Assembly: GCF_000378005.1 (NCBI RefSeq) | Contig: NZ_KB899040.1 | Span: 253,468 to 317,467 of the forward strand | Reading direction: 5' to 3' | Origin: Coprothermobacter platensis DSM 11748 | GTDB taxonomy: Bacteria; Coprothermobacterota; Coprothermobacteria; Coprothermobacterales; Coprothermobacteraceae | Length of the DNA: 64,000 nt | Part shown: one piece after another, positions 7,380 through 15,305 of the stretch | Layout: each line of letters starts with the position of its first letter | How positions within the stretch are numbered: the first letter of the stretch is position 1 | Made by a program: the position numbers and the translations under genes | Notes under the pieces: generated by a model | What the model was told of the DNA's origin: nothing | Databases searched by the model: none | The model's input: only the letters and a program-made list of their open reading frames with translations

Positions 7380-7850
7380 GTACTTGGCTGATGTTTCAGC
7401 CACTGCCAAGTTTAAATAAGCCTGCATCAGATTTACCGGAAGAACACCGATGAGCACATATGCAGGAACCATGTTGGCTGGGAGACCCCATAAGACAGGC
7501 GCTAAAAGCCAGTTGAAAGCTACCATAACGGTTGTCCTTATGGCAGGAACAACTATCCATTTTGATTTTGTATTTTTCATATAATGGTAAGGAATCAATG
7601 TGACCAATATGGACACGATTTTAAAGATCATGCCGATGGGGTTAGCACCAGTTAGATACCCTAAAAAGGCCCAAACTGTTAGTGCCATCAATGAATCTTC
7701 CAATGGAAACATCCAAACTCCCAAAAGTAAGAATGCTTCTCCTAAATCCAGTTTTAAAAACTCATAGTTAGGTACTGGATAAGGGATTTCCAATTTGAAA
7801 AACACAAACGCCAACGCTACAAAAATAGCTAAACGAGCTAATCGCTTCAT
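7347..7850 (-). CDS. ribU: Riboflavin ECF transporter substrate-binding subunit RibU-like
   Basis: A 167-residue hydrophobic protein with five or six membrane helices and the size of an ECF S component. The N terminus (RLARLAIFVALAFVFFKLE) and the segment LDLGEAFLLLGVWMFP resemble the S-component layout, where a conserved D/E-rich turn follows helix 1. The decisive evidence is the FMN riboswitch directly upstream, which nearly always controls riboflavin synthesis or uptake. With an energising ECF module (A, A', T; not in the window) it would import riboflavin. GGAGGG at 7858-7863 lies 7 bases before the ATG and is itself part of the riboswitch's predicted sequestering hairpin. Confidence 0.85.
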   Translation of the reverse strand: MKRLARLAIFVALAFVFFKLEIPYPVPNYEFLKLDLGEAFLLLGVWMFPLEDSLMALTVWAFLGYLTGANPIGMIFKIVSILVTLIPYHYMKNTKSKWIVVPAIRTTVMVAFNWLLAPVLWGLPANMVPAYVLIGVLPVNLMQAYLNLAVAETSAKYLRSYVKNVAS

Positions 7851-7857
7851 TTGTTAA

Positions 7858-8024
7858 CCCTCCTTGTTTATGCGGTGGAGGGCCGCAATCCAAGTGCCCA
7901 TCTCCCGTCCGGACTATTCACCGTCGGTGCTGGAATTCCACCAGCTCCACCCTGGTTGCGGACCAAGGGTTGCGGACTATTTCCGCCGGTACCGGAATCT
8001 CACCGGTCCTCGAGGGCCACCGCC
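7858..8024 (-). promoter_or_regulatory. FMN riboswitch (RFN element) controlling ribU
   Basis: On the minus strand the conserved RFN cores are plain: ACCGGTGAGATTCCGGTACC, then ACCGGCGG, GGTGGAATTCCAGCACCGAC, and AGTCCGGACGGGAGA. The P1 stem can form from GTGGCCC (8014-8020) and GGGCAC (7894-7899). Downstream, CCCTCC (7877-7882) can pair with the ribU Shine-Dalgarno GGAGGG (7858-7863). An alternative pairing of GGCGGTGG (8017-8024) with CCACCGC (7872-7878) would free it. This predicts translational shut-off by FMN. No U-tract terminator is seen. Confidence 0.95.
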
Positions 8025-8087
8025 TTCGATTACTTACAAAAGAAATTGTACTACAAGAATGTTTCCTTTGATACCATTAAGAATATC

Positions 8088-8714
8088 ATGGATGCTTTTA
8101 CGTTGGAGCCAACTTTTCATAAAAGTTTCTTCGTTGCACAACCTGTCCATGGTTACAGATTCACTGTAGATTCTGTGCTTCTACCTCATCTAATAGAAGG
8201 CAAATACATAAGCGCTGTGGAATTGGGAGCAGGTTCTGGCATAATGGCCCTTCAGCTTTTTGCTCATGAAAAAGCGACGTTTTTTCATTTGATTGAGAAC
8301 AATCCTTTCCAGTTTGAAGCACTTACATTGACATCCTCCATAAATAAGTTAGATAGATTTTTTAACTGTTACCCTGATGATGTAAAGGATGTGCGTACTA
8401 ACGCAGATTTAGTTTACTTTAACCCCCCTTTCGGCAGAGGAAAGATGGGTAAAGGAGAAGATATTGAACCGTTTCTGACGTACCTTAGAAACAATCACTA
8501 TCAGGAGGTCGCTTACATTGTGCCTTCCTATTTAGATCACGTTTTCTCTGATTTTCTGTCAGAAAGTATGCATTTACGTTTAGAAGTCCAGGTGTGTTAC
8601 AGGCACAGTACTCGTGTGGTCAAACAGTGGTCCATGGAAAATATAAAGACATCGAGAAGATCTTTGGTTGTTCCATCGGCTGAAACAGACATGATGTACT
8701 GGGACTGTGTTTAG
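8088..8714 (+). CDS. SAM-dependent adenine N6-methyltransferase, TrmN6-like
   Basis: The protein has 208 residues from the ATG at 8088. The frame is open back into the riboswitch, but that part has no protein character. It shows the layout of tRNA1(Val) A37 N6-methyltransferases: an N-terminal motif QPVHGYRFTVDSVLL, SAM-binding motif I VELGAGSGIMALQL, an acidic IENN for the ribose, and the catalytic NPPFG. It should methylate an exocyclic amino group of adenine in tRNA. It is followed after 90 bases by rsmI, a common genomic partner. No good Shine-Dalgarno precedes 8088, so the exact start is uncertain. Confidence 0.82.
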   Translation: MDAFTLEPTFHKSFFVAQPVHGYRFTVDSVLLPHLIEGKYISAVELGAGSGIMALQLFAHEKATFFHLIENNPFQFEALTLTSSINKLDRFFNCYPDDVKDVRTNADLVYFNPPFGRGKMGKGEDIEPFLTYLRNNHYQEVAYIVPSYLDHVFSDFLSESMHLRLEVQVCYRHSTRVVKQWSMENIKTSRRSLVVPSAETDMMYWDCV

Positions 8715-8804
8715 CTCTTTGTTTTGTTAAAATTACGGTATGCCATCCATATCCGTTTTTGCAAACCATAAGAACACTCTGAATAGTTCACGGTATGAAG
8801 CGTC

Positions 8805-9458
8805 ATGATCTACTTAGTTGGAACACCCATAGGCAATTTAGAAGATATAACTTTTCGAGCTGTGCGCATACTTGAAGAATGCGATGTAGTAGCATGCGAA
8901 AGTAAAGAGCGGGCACTTAAACTCCTGGCTCATTTAGGCATAAAAAAACCGCTTGTGTATCTACGCGAAGCGTCACGTGAGACAGATGCACGTCATATAA
9001 TCAGTCTCGATGCTGAAGGGAAAACCATTGCGGTCATAACCGACGCTGGCATGCCCGGTATTTCAGACCCAGGCGCTTATTTGGTTAAACAACTTAGCAA
9101 AGCGGGGGTACCGTATGGCGTCATTCCTGGCCCTTCGGCAGTGGATGTAGCGGTTGCCATGTCTGGTTTAGATGAACCTTGGGCTTTTCTTGGCTTTTTA
9201 CCGCTAAAAGAGGGGAAACGTCGCAAACTTTTGGAACGCTTCCTTCCCCTAAATATCGGACTTATCATTTTTGAAGGGCCGCATCGTGTAGAAAAACTTC
9301 TTACGCTTCTGGCCCATATGTGTCCTCAAAGGAAAGTTGCTTTGATGCGTGAACTTACAAAGGTGTACGAGCAAGTAGTGGTGGGATTCCCACAAGACAT
9401 ATCCCTTGACACATATAAAGGTGAGTTTGTGTTTGTAATTTACCCAGAGGAGCAGTAA
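8805..9458 (+). CDS. rsmI: 16S rRNA (cytidine-2'-O)-methyltransferase RsmI
   Basis: The protein has 217 residues with the tetrapyrrole-methylase fold: YLVGTPIGNLEDITFRA at the N terminus, VACESKERALKLL, ITDAGMPGISDPG (SAM loop) and VIPGPSAVDVAVAMSG, then FEGPHRVEKLL. These are diagnostic of RsmI, which 2'-O-methylates C1402 of 16S rRNA in the ribosomal decoding centre. The usual length is about 280; the short C-terminal domain found in many homologues is missing. A TrmN6-like gene precedes it and the MobA-like gene follows after 3 bases, suggesting one operon. Confidence 0.95.
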   Translation: MIYLVGTPIGNLEDITFRAVRILEECDVVACESKERALKLLAHLGIKKPLVYLREASRETDARHIISLDAEGKTIAVITDAGMPGISDPGAYLVKQLSKAGVPYGVIPGPSAVDVAVAMSGLDEPWAFLGFLPLKEGKRRKLLERFLPLNIGLIIFEGPHRVEKLLTLLAHMCPQRKVALMRELTKVYEQVVVGFPQDISLDTYKGEFVFVIYPEEQ

Positions 9459-9461
9459 ACA

Positions 9462-10031
9462 ATGAACCATACTGCTATTGTTATTCTTTGTGGTGATATT
9501 AGCCGCCGTATGAGCGTTTGTAAGGCCCAACTTACCGTGAATGGAAAACGCCTTTATGAAATCGTAAGACAGAATCTTTCTCCGCTACAAATACCTACTT
9601 TTATTGCTTCAAAGATTGACCTACATTGTGACAACTTGGTAATGGATTTTTTCGTCGAGGACACGCCACTTTCTGGTATCTTAACAGCGATGACGGAACT
9701 TCATTTTGAAGAATATGTATTTGTGCCTGTAGATATGCCTTTACTTACATCAGATATGATTGGTCCAATTTTGGAACGATCCAATAGGGATGTATCAGCG
9801 TTTTATACAGTTAACGGTTTCCTTCAGCCTTTTCCGGCATTTCTGAAAAGTGATGCAACACATCTCATTCGGAAATGCTTCTTAAACCACTGCTACAGGC
9901 TCACAGATGTTTTTTCTCATTTGCCTTCGACCCTTATACCATTTGAAGGGAACTTAGATTATTTCTTAAACATAAACACATGGGAAGATTGGCATGCTTT
10001 TAGATCGTTATGCGTTAATAGGTTTGAATAA
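9462..10031 (+). CDS. MobA-like nucleotidyltransferase
   Basis: This 189-residue protein has the outline of molybdopterin-guanine dinucleotide synthase MobA. A nucleotide-binding loop opens the protein (ILCGDISRRMSVCKAQL), then DTPLSGILTAM, a metal-binding VPVDMPLLTSDM, PFPAFLK and the closing NINTWEDW. The P-loop departs from the usual LAGGxSxRMGxxK: both Gly of GG are altered (CGD) and the Gly after RM is Ser. That suggests changed substrate use or lost activity. It is preceded by rsmI with almost no gap. No other molybdopterin genes are in the window. Confidence 0.72.
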   Translation: MNHTAIVILCGDISRRMSVCKAQLTVNGKRLYEIVRQNLSPLQIPTFIASKIDLHCDNLVMDFFVEDTPLSGILTAMTELHFEEYVFVPVDMPLLTSDMIGPILERSNRDVSAFYTVNGFLQPFPAFLKSDATHLIRKCFLNHCYRLTDVFSHLPSTLIPFEGNLDYFLNINTWEDWHAFRSLCVNRFE

Positions 10032-10050
10032 TGGCAAAAATGCATAATCC

Positions 10051-10067
10051 ATACCCTGCGTGGGTAT
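10051..10067 (+). promoter_or_regulatory. Inverted repeat upstream of the Hsp20 gene
   Basis: ATACCC and GGGTAT form a perfect 6-base inverted repeat around TGCGT, 54 bases before the hsp20 start, and overlap an AT-rich TATATA. It is a candidate operator for heat-shock control but does not match CIRCE. Confidence 0.35.
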
Positions 10068-10120
10068 ATAGACATACGGAAAGAGAAAAACAAAAAACGA
10101 CGCAAGGAGGTGGTTAAGAT

Positions 10121-10576
10121 ATGTTGAGCAGAAGATGGATTGATCCTTTCGAAGAAATGAGAAGCATGATGGAAGAGATGGATAGAATGATGGAAGAAAT
10201 GTGGGGCGGCTCTGAGGCTGGAAAGCCGCAAAAAAGAGGCTTTGGCAGAAGCCTAAGACCACCTGTTGAAGTTACCGAAGATGAGCAGAACGTTTATGTA
10301 CGTGCTGCAGTGCCTGGTGTTCCTAAGGATAAGCTTGAAATAACGGTGGAAGATGATAGGGTCTATTTGAAGGGTGAAGTGCAGGAACAAAAGAAAGAGG
10401 AAAAAGAAGGCACTGTCTACAGTGAGATGCGTTATGGCGCCTTTGAGCGTACCATTGCGCTGCCATCGGAAGTGAAGGCTGACGAAGCAAAGGCAGAATA
10501 CCACGATGGTATTGTGGAGCTTACGCTTCCAAAGAAAGCTGTTGGGTCTAAAGGTGTCAAAATAAGACTCGAATAA
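10121..10576 (+). CDS. Small heat-shock protein Hsp20
   Basis: The protein has 151 residues. A Met- and Glu-rich N-terminal arm (EEMRSMMEEMDRMMEEMW) precedes a complete alpha-crystallin domain (residues about 43-140) with PPVEVTEDEQNVYVRAAVPG, GVPKDKLEITVEDD and the closing YHDGIVELTLPK. The C-terminal KIRLE supplies the I-x-I/L-type anchor. It should form oligomers and hold unfolding proteins in an ATP-independent way. GGAGG lies 10 bases before the ATG. The 90-base gap to mobA holds an inverted repeat, so it is probably separately transcribed. A strong hairpin follows the gene. Confidence 0.96.
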   Translation: MLSRRWIDPFEEMRSMMEEMDRMMEEMWGGSEAGKPQKRGFGRSLRPPVEVTEDEQNVYVRAAVPGVPKDKLEITVEDDRVYLKGEVQEQKKEEKEGTVYSEMRYGAFERTIALPSEVKADEAKAEYHDGIVELTLPKKAVGSKGVKIRLE

Positions 10577-10600
10577 CGCTTGGACTATCACTCTTGCTTA

Positions 10601-10638
10601 AACAAAGAAGGCAGACCTTTAGGTCTGCCTTCTTTGTT
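10601..10638 (+). terminator. Perfect 17-bp hairpin after hsp20
   Basis: AACAAAGAAGGCAGACC is perfectly inverted around a TTTA loop. The right arm is T-rich but no U-tract follows, so it may act as an RNA-stabilising 3' hairpin as well as a terminator. Confidence 0.7.
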
Positions 10639-10672
10639 ATCTTACCTTTATAGAAAAATGCGAACATTCCTA

Positions 10673-10702
10673 TTGTTCACGTGATAAAATGAACCTTATA
10701 AC
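10673..10702 (+). promoter_or_regulatory. Candidate promoter of the polysaccharide locus
   Basis: TTGTTC (10673-10678) and TATAAC (10697-10702) are 18 bases apart, roughly 105 bases before the first gene of the polysaccharide cluster. The -10 overlaps the left arm of an inverted repeat (see the next entry). Confidence 0.45.
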
Positions 10703-10749
10703 ACTTTTGGCAAAATTGCTTTGAGGCCCATTGGTGGCCTCAGTGTTAT
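10698..10749 (+). promoter_or_regulatory. Nested inverted repeats in the polysaccharide-locus leader
   Basis: ATAACACT (10698) is inverted at 10742-10749, and inside it TGAGGCC (10722) is inverted at 10736-10742 with a 7-base loop. The inner hairpin should form in the leader RNA. The outer arm overlaps the proposed -10, so it may act at the DNA level. No U-tract follows, so this is not a simple terminator. Confidence 0.5.
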
Positions 10750-10806
10750 CAGGCTCGGGCTCACCATGATGGGCGGCAAAGAGCATAAGGTTGGAGGCAC
10801 TATTTT

Positions 10807-12021
10807 TTGACATTTGTGGCAAAGTTGACAAAATGTTTGAGCTGGGTTTGGCGCAGATTTCTCGATTTACTGAACATACCACTCTGGCTTATGGCCAAGT
10901 TGGTTCCAAAAAGCGATCGTGTGTGGGTATTTGGTGCTTGGGCAGGAGATAATTTTAGCGACAATCCAAAATGGCTTCTAAATTATGTCAGAAGAGAATT
11001 ACCTCGAATAAGGCCTATATGGCTTACACGGCAGAGGAAGCTTGCCAAACTAATAAATGATATGGGTATTGAATGCTATTATGCTTATTCATTTAAGGGG
11101 TATTACTGGAGTGCTAAGGCCAAAGTAGGCATTGTATGTGTGGGTTTATCGGATATAAACCGATATATAACACCGCCCATACTGGTAAACACATGGCATG
11201 GTACTCCCATAAAGAAAGTCTTGGAAGATTTTTCAGGTTCGAAGTTAGCAAAAACTTCTCTGCAACGACTTTCTCCATTTTCTGAAGACCCACATCGTTA
11301 TGCTTTGGTGACCACCGGTTCTGAACCGGAAGCTGAAGTAATGAAGCGTTCATTTGGCGAAAAAGCTGTTGCGGTAACAGGCCATCCGCGGAATGATGCC
11401 CTGATCAACAACGATATCAAAGCGTCTGGTTTCATAACGCAGCAAGAATCACATAAAAAAATATTGTATCCGCCTACCCATCGCATGGAAGGAAGAGACA
11501 AGATATTTACAGAATTGGTTTTCCAGTTCATGTCTTTACAGACATTGCTCGATGACATGGATGCTTTTCTTTTAATCAAACTTCACTATTACCACAGAGA
11601 TGAAGCTAGGGAACTGTCAAGCCAGGTTACGGCTGATAGTCGAGTAAAAATTTTACTTGATGAGCAGACGCATGGTGATGTTTATCCTTTACTTGCTCAA
11701 ACAGATATCTTGATCACGGATTATTCAAGTGTGTACGTAGATTTCTTGCTGACAGAAAAACCTATCATCTTTTACTGCTTTGATTTAACAGATTACACTC
11801 AAAGGGAAAGGGGCTTTAATTTTAACTATCTTGAAGTTACTCCTGGCCCTAAGTGTTTTTCCTTTGATGAAGTCTCTTATTGGGTCAGTACTTTTCTCCA
11901 GGATGAAACGCCATATTTAGAGGACAGAAGGCGCTTGAAAAACACCTTTCATAAATGGCAAGACGGCCAGAATAGTAGGCGTGTAACAAGCAAAATTTTA
12001 GAGACGCTGGAGGCATTGTAA
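10807..12021 (+). CDS. CDP-glycerol glycerophosphotransferase family protein (TagB/TagF-like)
   Basis: The 404-residue protein matches the Glyphos_transf domain of teichoic acid TagB/TagF enzymes: [11 protein letters not shown] near the middle, [33 protein letters not shown], and in the C-terminal half [13 protein letters not shown] and the conserved [19 protein letters not shown], the CDP-glycerol site. It would transfer glycerol-phosphate (or another polyol phosphate) to a lipid-linked glycan on the cytoplasmic membrane face. The start is TTG at 10807, chosen because GGAGG lies 9 bases upstream. Its TAA overlaps the first base of the rmlA ATG. It heads the rhamnose operon, so a phosphodiester-linked rhamnose polymer is plausible. 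Confidence 0.88.
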   Translation: MTFVAKLTKCLSWVWRRFLDLLNIPLWLMAKLVPKSDRVWVFGAWAGDNFSDNPKWLLNYVRRELPRIRPIWLTRQRKLAKLINDMGIECYYAYSFKGYYWSAKAKVGIVCVGLSDINRYITPPILVNTWHGTPIKKVLEDFSGSKLAKTSLQRLSPFSEDPHRYALVTTGSEPEAEVMKRSFGEKAVAVTGHPRNDALINNDIKASGFITQQESHKKILYPPTHRMEGRDKIFTELVFQFMSLQTLLDDMDAFLLIKLHYYHRDEARELSSQVTADSRVKILLDEQTHGDVYPLLAQTDILITDYSSVYVDFLLTEKPIIFYCFDLTDYTQRERGFNFNYLEVTPGPKCFSFDEVSYWVSTFLQDETPYLEDRRRLKNTFHKWQDGQNSRRVTSKILETLEAL

Positions 12022-12902
12022 TGAAAGGAGTAATACTGGCAGGAGGCAGTGGGACAAGGTTGTATCCTACGACGCAGGTTATAAACAAGCACTTTGTACC
12101 CATCTATGACAAGCCCATGATCTATTACCCCATGTCTGTTATGATGATGCTAAAGATAAGAGATGTGGCATTGGTAGTAAACCCACAAGATAAAGCAGGT
12201 TTTGAGCGTTTGTTTGGACATGGAGAGAAGCTTGGTATGCACATAGAATACCTTGTGCAGCAGAAACCCAATGGGCTTGCAGAAGGATTAGTATTGGCAG
12301 AAGATTTTATAGGAGAAGACAGCATTTGCTATATGCTGGGGGATAACATCTTTTTTGGTCATGATTTGCCGAACGTACTAGGAAAGGCGAAGGCAGAAGT
12401 AGAAGTGAATGGTGGGGCATACGTGTTTGCTTATCCGGTGAAAGACCCGGAGCGTTTTGGTATAGTAGCGTTTAACGATAGAGGGGAAGTGCAGTCCATA
12501 GAGGAGAAGCCTAAGGAACCGAAGTCCAATTGGGCAGTGGTGGGATTGTACTTTTACGACAAGCATGCTGTAAAGGTAGCAAAAGGAGTAAAGCCTTCAG
12601 AGAGGGGAGAGGTAGAGATAACCTCAGTGAACGAAGCGTACTTAAAGGGAGGGAAGCTCAAAGTAGGGTTGTTAGGGAGAGGGTTTGCGTGGTTTGATGC
12701 AGGGACCTATGATAGTTTCATAGAGACGAGCGAGTTTGTAGCGACATTAGAGAAGCGAACAGGACTAATGATAAGTTGTCTTGAAGAGATAGCATACAAG
12801 AATGGGTGGATAAGCATAAAGGAATTAATGGAGATAGCGGAGGAGCTAAAGAACACAGACTACGGAGAATACCTGAAAGAAGTGATAGAAGATGCCCTTT
12901 GA
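12021..12902 (+). CDS. rmlA: Glucose-1-phosphate thymidylyltransferase RmlA (copy 1)
   Basis: The protein has 293 residues: [12 protein letters not shown] is the nucleotide loop, [18 protein letters not shown] the catalytic Lys region, [11 protein letters not shown] the metal-binding Asp, and [14 protein letters not shown] and [10 protein letters not shown] line the sugar site. It makes dTDP-glucose, the first step of dTDP-L-rhamnose synthesis. The ATG overlaps the preceding stop, and its own 3' end overlaps rmlC by 11 bases. A second copy at 23677 differs at only two residues that I can see (V-G and K-R), so the two share very recent ancestry or are homogenised. Confidence 0.97.
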   Translation: MKGVILAGGSGTRLYPTTQVINKHFVPIYDKPMIYYPMSVMMMLKIRDVALVVNPQDKAGFERLFGHGEKLGMHIEYLVQQKPNGLAEGLVLAEDFIGEDSICYMLGDNIFFGHDLPNVLGKAKAEVEVNGGAYVFAYPVKDPERFGIVAFNDRGEVQSIEEKPKEPKSNWAVVGLYFYDKHAVKVAKGVKPSERGEVEITSVNEAYLKGGKLKVGLLGRGFAWFDAGTYDSFIETSEFVATLEKRTGLMISCLEEIAYKNGWISIKELMEIAEELKNTDYGEYLKEVIEDAL

Positions 12903-13461
12903 TATGAAACCTCTGAGCATAGATGGCGTTGTACTGGTTAAACCAAAAGTATTTGCAGATGAGCGCGGCTTTTTTATGGAACTAAGCAAAAACACGGATT
13001 TGCAGCGCTTTGGTATAGATACAAATTTTGTCCAAGACAACCTCTCTTATTCTCACAGAGGTGTTGTCAGAGGACTGCATTATCAAAAGAGACCTAAAAC
13101 GCAAGGAAAGTTAGTCACTTGCATGGTTGGCTCCATATTTGATGTAGCCGTGGATATAAGAGTCGACAGCCCCACTTTTGGTAAATGGGTTAGTGTGGAA
13201 TTGAATAGCGATAATCATCACATGCTGTGGATACCTGAGGGGTTCGCTCACGGTTTTCTTGTGCTGTCCAACGAGGCATTGGTCATGTACAAAGTGAGCG
13301 GTTCAGAGTACGCGCCAGAGTGTGATGCAGGCATAAGGTGGAACGACCCTACTATAAACATCTATTGGCCTGTAAAGAATGAAGACATGGTGATCATGTC
13401 TGACAAAGATAGAAAACTGCCAACACTTTTAGAACGTAAAGAAATGGGGGAATTGTTATGA
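12892..13461 (+). CDS. rmlC: dTDP-4-dehydrorhamnose 3,5-epimerase RmlC
   Basis: The 189-residue cupin protein has the RmlC signatures: [31 protein letters not shown] with the catalytic His, [15 protein letters not shown], and [13 protein letters not shown] with the second active-site region. It epimerises C3 and C5 of dTDP-4-dehydro-6-deoxyglucose. The start lies inside rmlA (11-base overlap) and the stop overlaps the rmlB start by 4 bases, so translation of the set is coupled. The first 14 codons survive as part of the fusion remnant at 24548. Confidence 0.97.
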   Translation: MPFDMKPLSIDGVVLVKPKVFADERGFFMELSKNTDLQRFGIDTNFVQDNLSYSHRGVVRGLHYQKRPKTQGKLVTCMVGSIFDVAVDIRVDSPTFGKWVSVELNSDNHHMLWIPEGFAHGFLVLSNEALVMYKVSGSEYAPECDAGIRWNDPTINIYWPVKNEDMVIMSDKDRKLPTLLERKEMGELL

Positions 13462-14450
13462 GAATGCTGGTAAGCGGTGGAGCAGGATTTATCGGTTCTG
13501 CATTTGTGAGGCAAGCAGTAGGAAAAGGTCACAATGTAGCAGTGGTGGACAAGCTTACTTACGCAGGAGACTTAACCAGACTTGAAGAAGTAATGGACGA
13601 TATAACTTTTTATAAGGCAGATATAACCAATAAAGAGTTCATAGAGCATATCTTTAACAAAGAAAAGCCAGAAGTTGTAGTGCATTTTGCAGCAGAAAGC
13701 CATGTAGATAGAAGTCTGATGGATCCATATCCTTTCATAAACAGTAATGTCATGGGAACACAGGTGTTATTGGATGTGAGCAGAACAAAAGGCATTGATT
13801 TGTTCATGAACATGTCCACAGACGAAGTGTATGGAGATTTAGGCAAAGATGGGACATTTACCGAAGAGAGTCCGCTAAAGCCAAACAGCCCATACTCTGT
13901 GTCCAAGGCATCAGCGGATATGCTTGGCAGGGCATACTATAGATCGTTTGGTTTGCCGGTAGTAACCGTGAGGGCATCAAACAACTATGGACCGTGGCAG
14001 TATCCAGAAAAGTTCATACCAGTAATCATTTTAAAGGCTATGAATGGGGAGAAGATACCGATATATGGAGATGGCACTAACATAAGGGAATGGCTTTACG
14101 TAGAAGATTGTGCAAGCGGAATAATGGCAGTAATAGAGAAAGGCAAAGCCGGGGAGATTTATAACATAGGGAGCAAAGAAGAAAGACCCAATATTGAAGT
14201 AGCAAAGGCAGTGCTAACCATATTAGGGAAAGATAAAGATCTAATGGAGTTTGTAAAAGATAGGCCGGGACATGATTTCAGATATTCACTGGATGCAAGC
14301 AAAGTGAAAGCAGAAGTAGGGTGGACGGCAAAGACATCGTTTGAAGAGGGGATAAAGAAGACAGTAGATTGGTACGTTAGCCACATGAATTGGGTAGAGG
14401 AGAAGAAAGCATACTTAAGTGAATACTGGAAGAGAGCGTATGCAGAATAG
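13458..14450 (+). CDS. rmlB: dTDP-glucose 4,6-dehydratase RmlB
   Basis: This 330-residue short-chain dehydrogenase-type protein has the NAD loop GGAGFIGSAFV, FAAESHVDRS, the catalytic TDEVYGD and YSVSKASAD (Tyr and Lys), and the substrate segment NNYGPWQYPEKFIP. It converts dTDP-glucose to dTDP-4-dehydro-6-deoxyglucose. It overlaps rmlC by 4 bases (ATGA) and abuts rmlD with no gap. A fragment of this gene, roughly codons 17-90, is found again in decayed form at 24.6-24.8 kb. Confidence 0.97.
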   Translation: MRMLVSGGAGFIGSAFVRQAVGKGHNVAVVDKLTYAGDLTRLEEVMDDITFYKADITNKEFIEHIFNKEKPEVVVHFAAESHVDRSLMDPYPFINSNVMGTQVLLDVSRTKGIDLFMNMSTDEVYGDLGKDGTFTEESPLKPNSPYSVSKASADMLGRAYYRSFGLPVVTVRASNNYGPWQYPEKFIPVIILKAMNGEKIPIYGDGTNIREWLYVEDCASGIMAVIEKGKAGEIYNIGSKEERPNIEVAKAVLTILGKDKDLMEFVKDRPGHDFRYSLDASKVKAEVGWTAKTSFEEGIKKTVDWYVSHMNWVEEKKAYLSEYWKRAYAE

Positions 14451-15305
14451 ATGAAATACCTCATTATAGGGAAAAGTGGCCAGCTTACAAAAGCATTTCA
14501 ACAGCTTTTAGCAGAAAAAGAAGAACCATTTATTGCCTTGTCGCATGAAGAGGCGGATGTATCCAATTATGCCCAATTAAAAAATGTCTTCGAACAGTAC
14601 AAGCCCGATTTTGTACTTAACTGCTCTGCGTACAACAATGTTGATAAAGCCGAGATGGAGTACGAAGAAGCATTCAAGATAAACAGCATTGGTCCTTATA
14701 ACCTTGCTCTATTAAGCCAAGAGTATGGCGCCTTTTTGGTGCATTATTCCACCGATTATGTATTTGATGGAACAAAAACAGAAGGACTTTATACCGAGGA
14801 GGATAAGCCAAATCCACTGAACAAATACGGTTTGAGCAAGCGAGTAGGAGAACGTCTTAGTTTGGAACTTTGCACTAATAAAAGTATGCTTCTATTTAGA
14901 ACAAGCTGGGTTTTTGGTGAGGGGACGCAGAACTTTATTCACAAGGTGCTGGGATGGGTGAAAAATGAGGACGTGCTCAAAATAAGCGCAGATGAAGTGT
15001 CAGTCCCCACGTGTTCAACAAGAATCGCTCTGGTTACTTATGAAGCTATTAGGCAGGGCGTGAGTGGTTTGTACCATCTGGTATCGTCCGGCTATGCTTC
15101 GCGCTACGAATGGGCAAAAGCCATTCTAAACGTTTATGGAATAAACCGCGTGGTTATACCTGTGCCAGCGGATACCTTTGAGCTTCCGGCAAAAAGACCT
15201 TCGTTCTCGGCTATGAGCAATGAGAAGATAAACCACTTGTTGAATTTAGACATTCCTAATTGGATGGAAGAACTTTCAACCTTTGCCAGGAGTAAGAATG
15301 GGTAG
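14451..15305 (+). CDS. rmlD: dTDP-4-dehydrorhamnose reductase RmlD
   Basis: The protein has 284 residues: an N-terminal NAD(P) loop (IIGKSGQLTKAF), NCSAYNNVDKAE, the STDYVFDGTK motif and the catalytic YGLSKRVGE (Tyr and Lys), then the RTSWVFGEG segment. It reduces the 4-keto sugar to dTDP-L-rhamnose, the last step. It starts immediately after the rmlB stop and overlaps the following glycosyltransferase by 8 bases. No copy is present in the second, rearranged rml block. Confidence 0.95.
   Translation: MKYLIIGKSGQLTKAFQQLLAEKEEPFIALSHEEADVSNYAQLKNVFEQYKPDFVLNCSAYNNVDKAEMEYEEAFKINSIGPYNLALLSQEYGAFLVHYSTDYVFDGTKTEGLYTEEDKPNPLNKYGLSKRVGERLSLELCTNKSMLLFRTSWVFGEGTQNFIHKVLGWVKNEDVLKISADEVSVPTCSTRIALVTYEAIRQGVSGLYHLVSSGYASRYEWAKAILNVYGINRVVIPVPADTFELPAKRPSFSAMSNEKINHLLNLDIPNWMEELSTFARSKNG

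Noticed and set aside
7851-8087. N-terminal extension of the methyltransferase frame into the riboswitch
   Set aside because: The 79 codons before 8088 lie in the antisense of the FMN aptamer and have no protein character; family homology begins near ATG 8088.
10051-10110. CIRCE element upstream of hsp20
   Set aside because: The inverted repeat present has 6-base arms and does not match TTAGCACTC-N9-GAGTGCTAA.
10601-10800. ops/RfaH-type element in the polysaccharide leader
   Set aside because: GGGCGG occurs near 10770, but the ops consensus GGCGGTAGCGT is not present.
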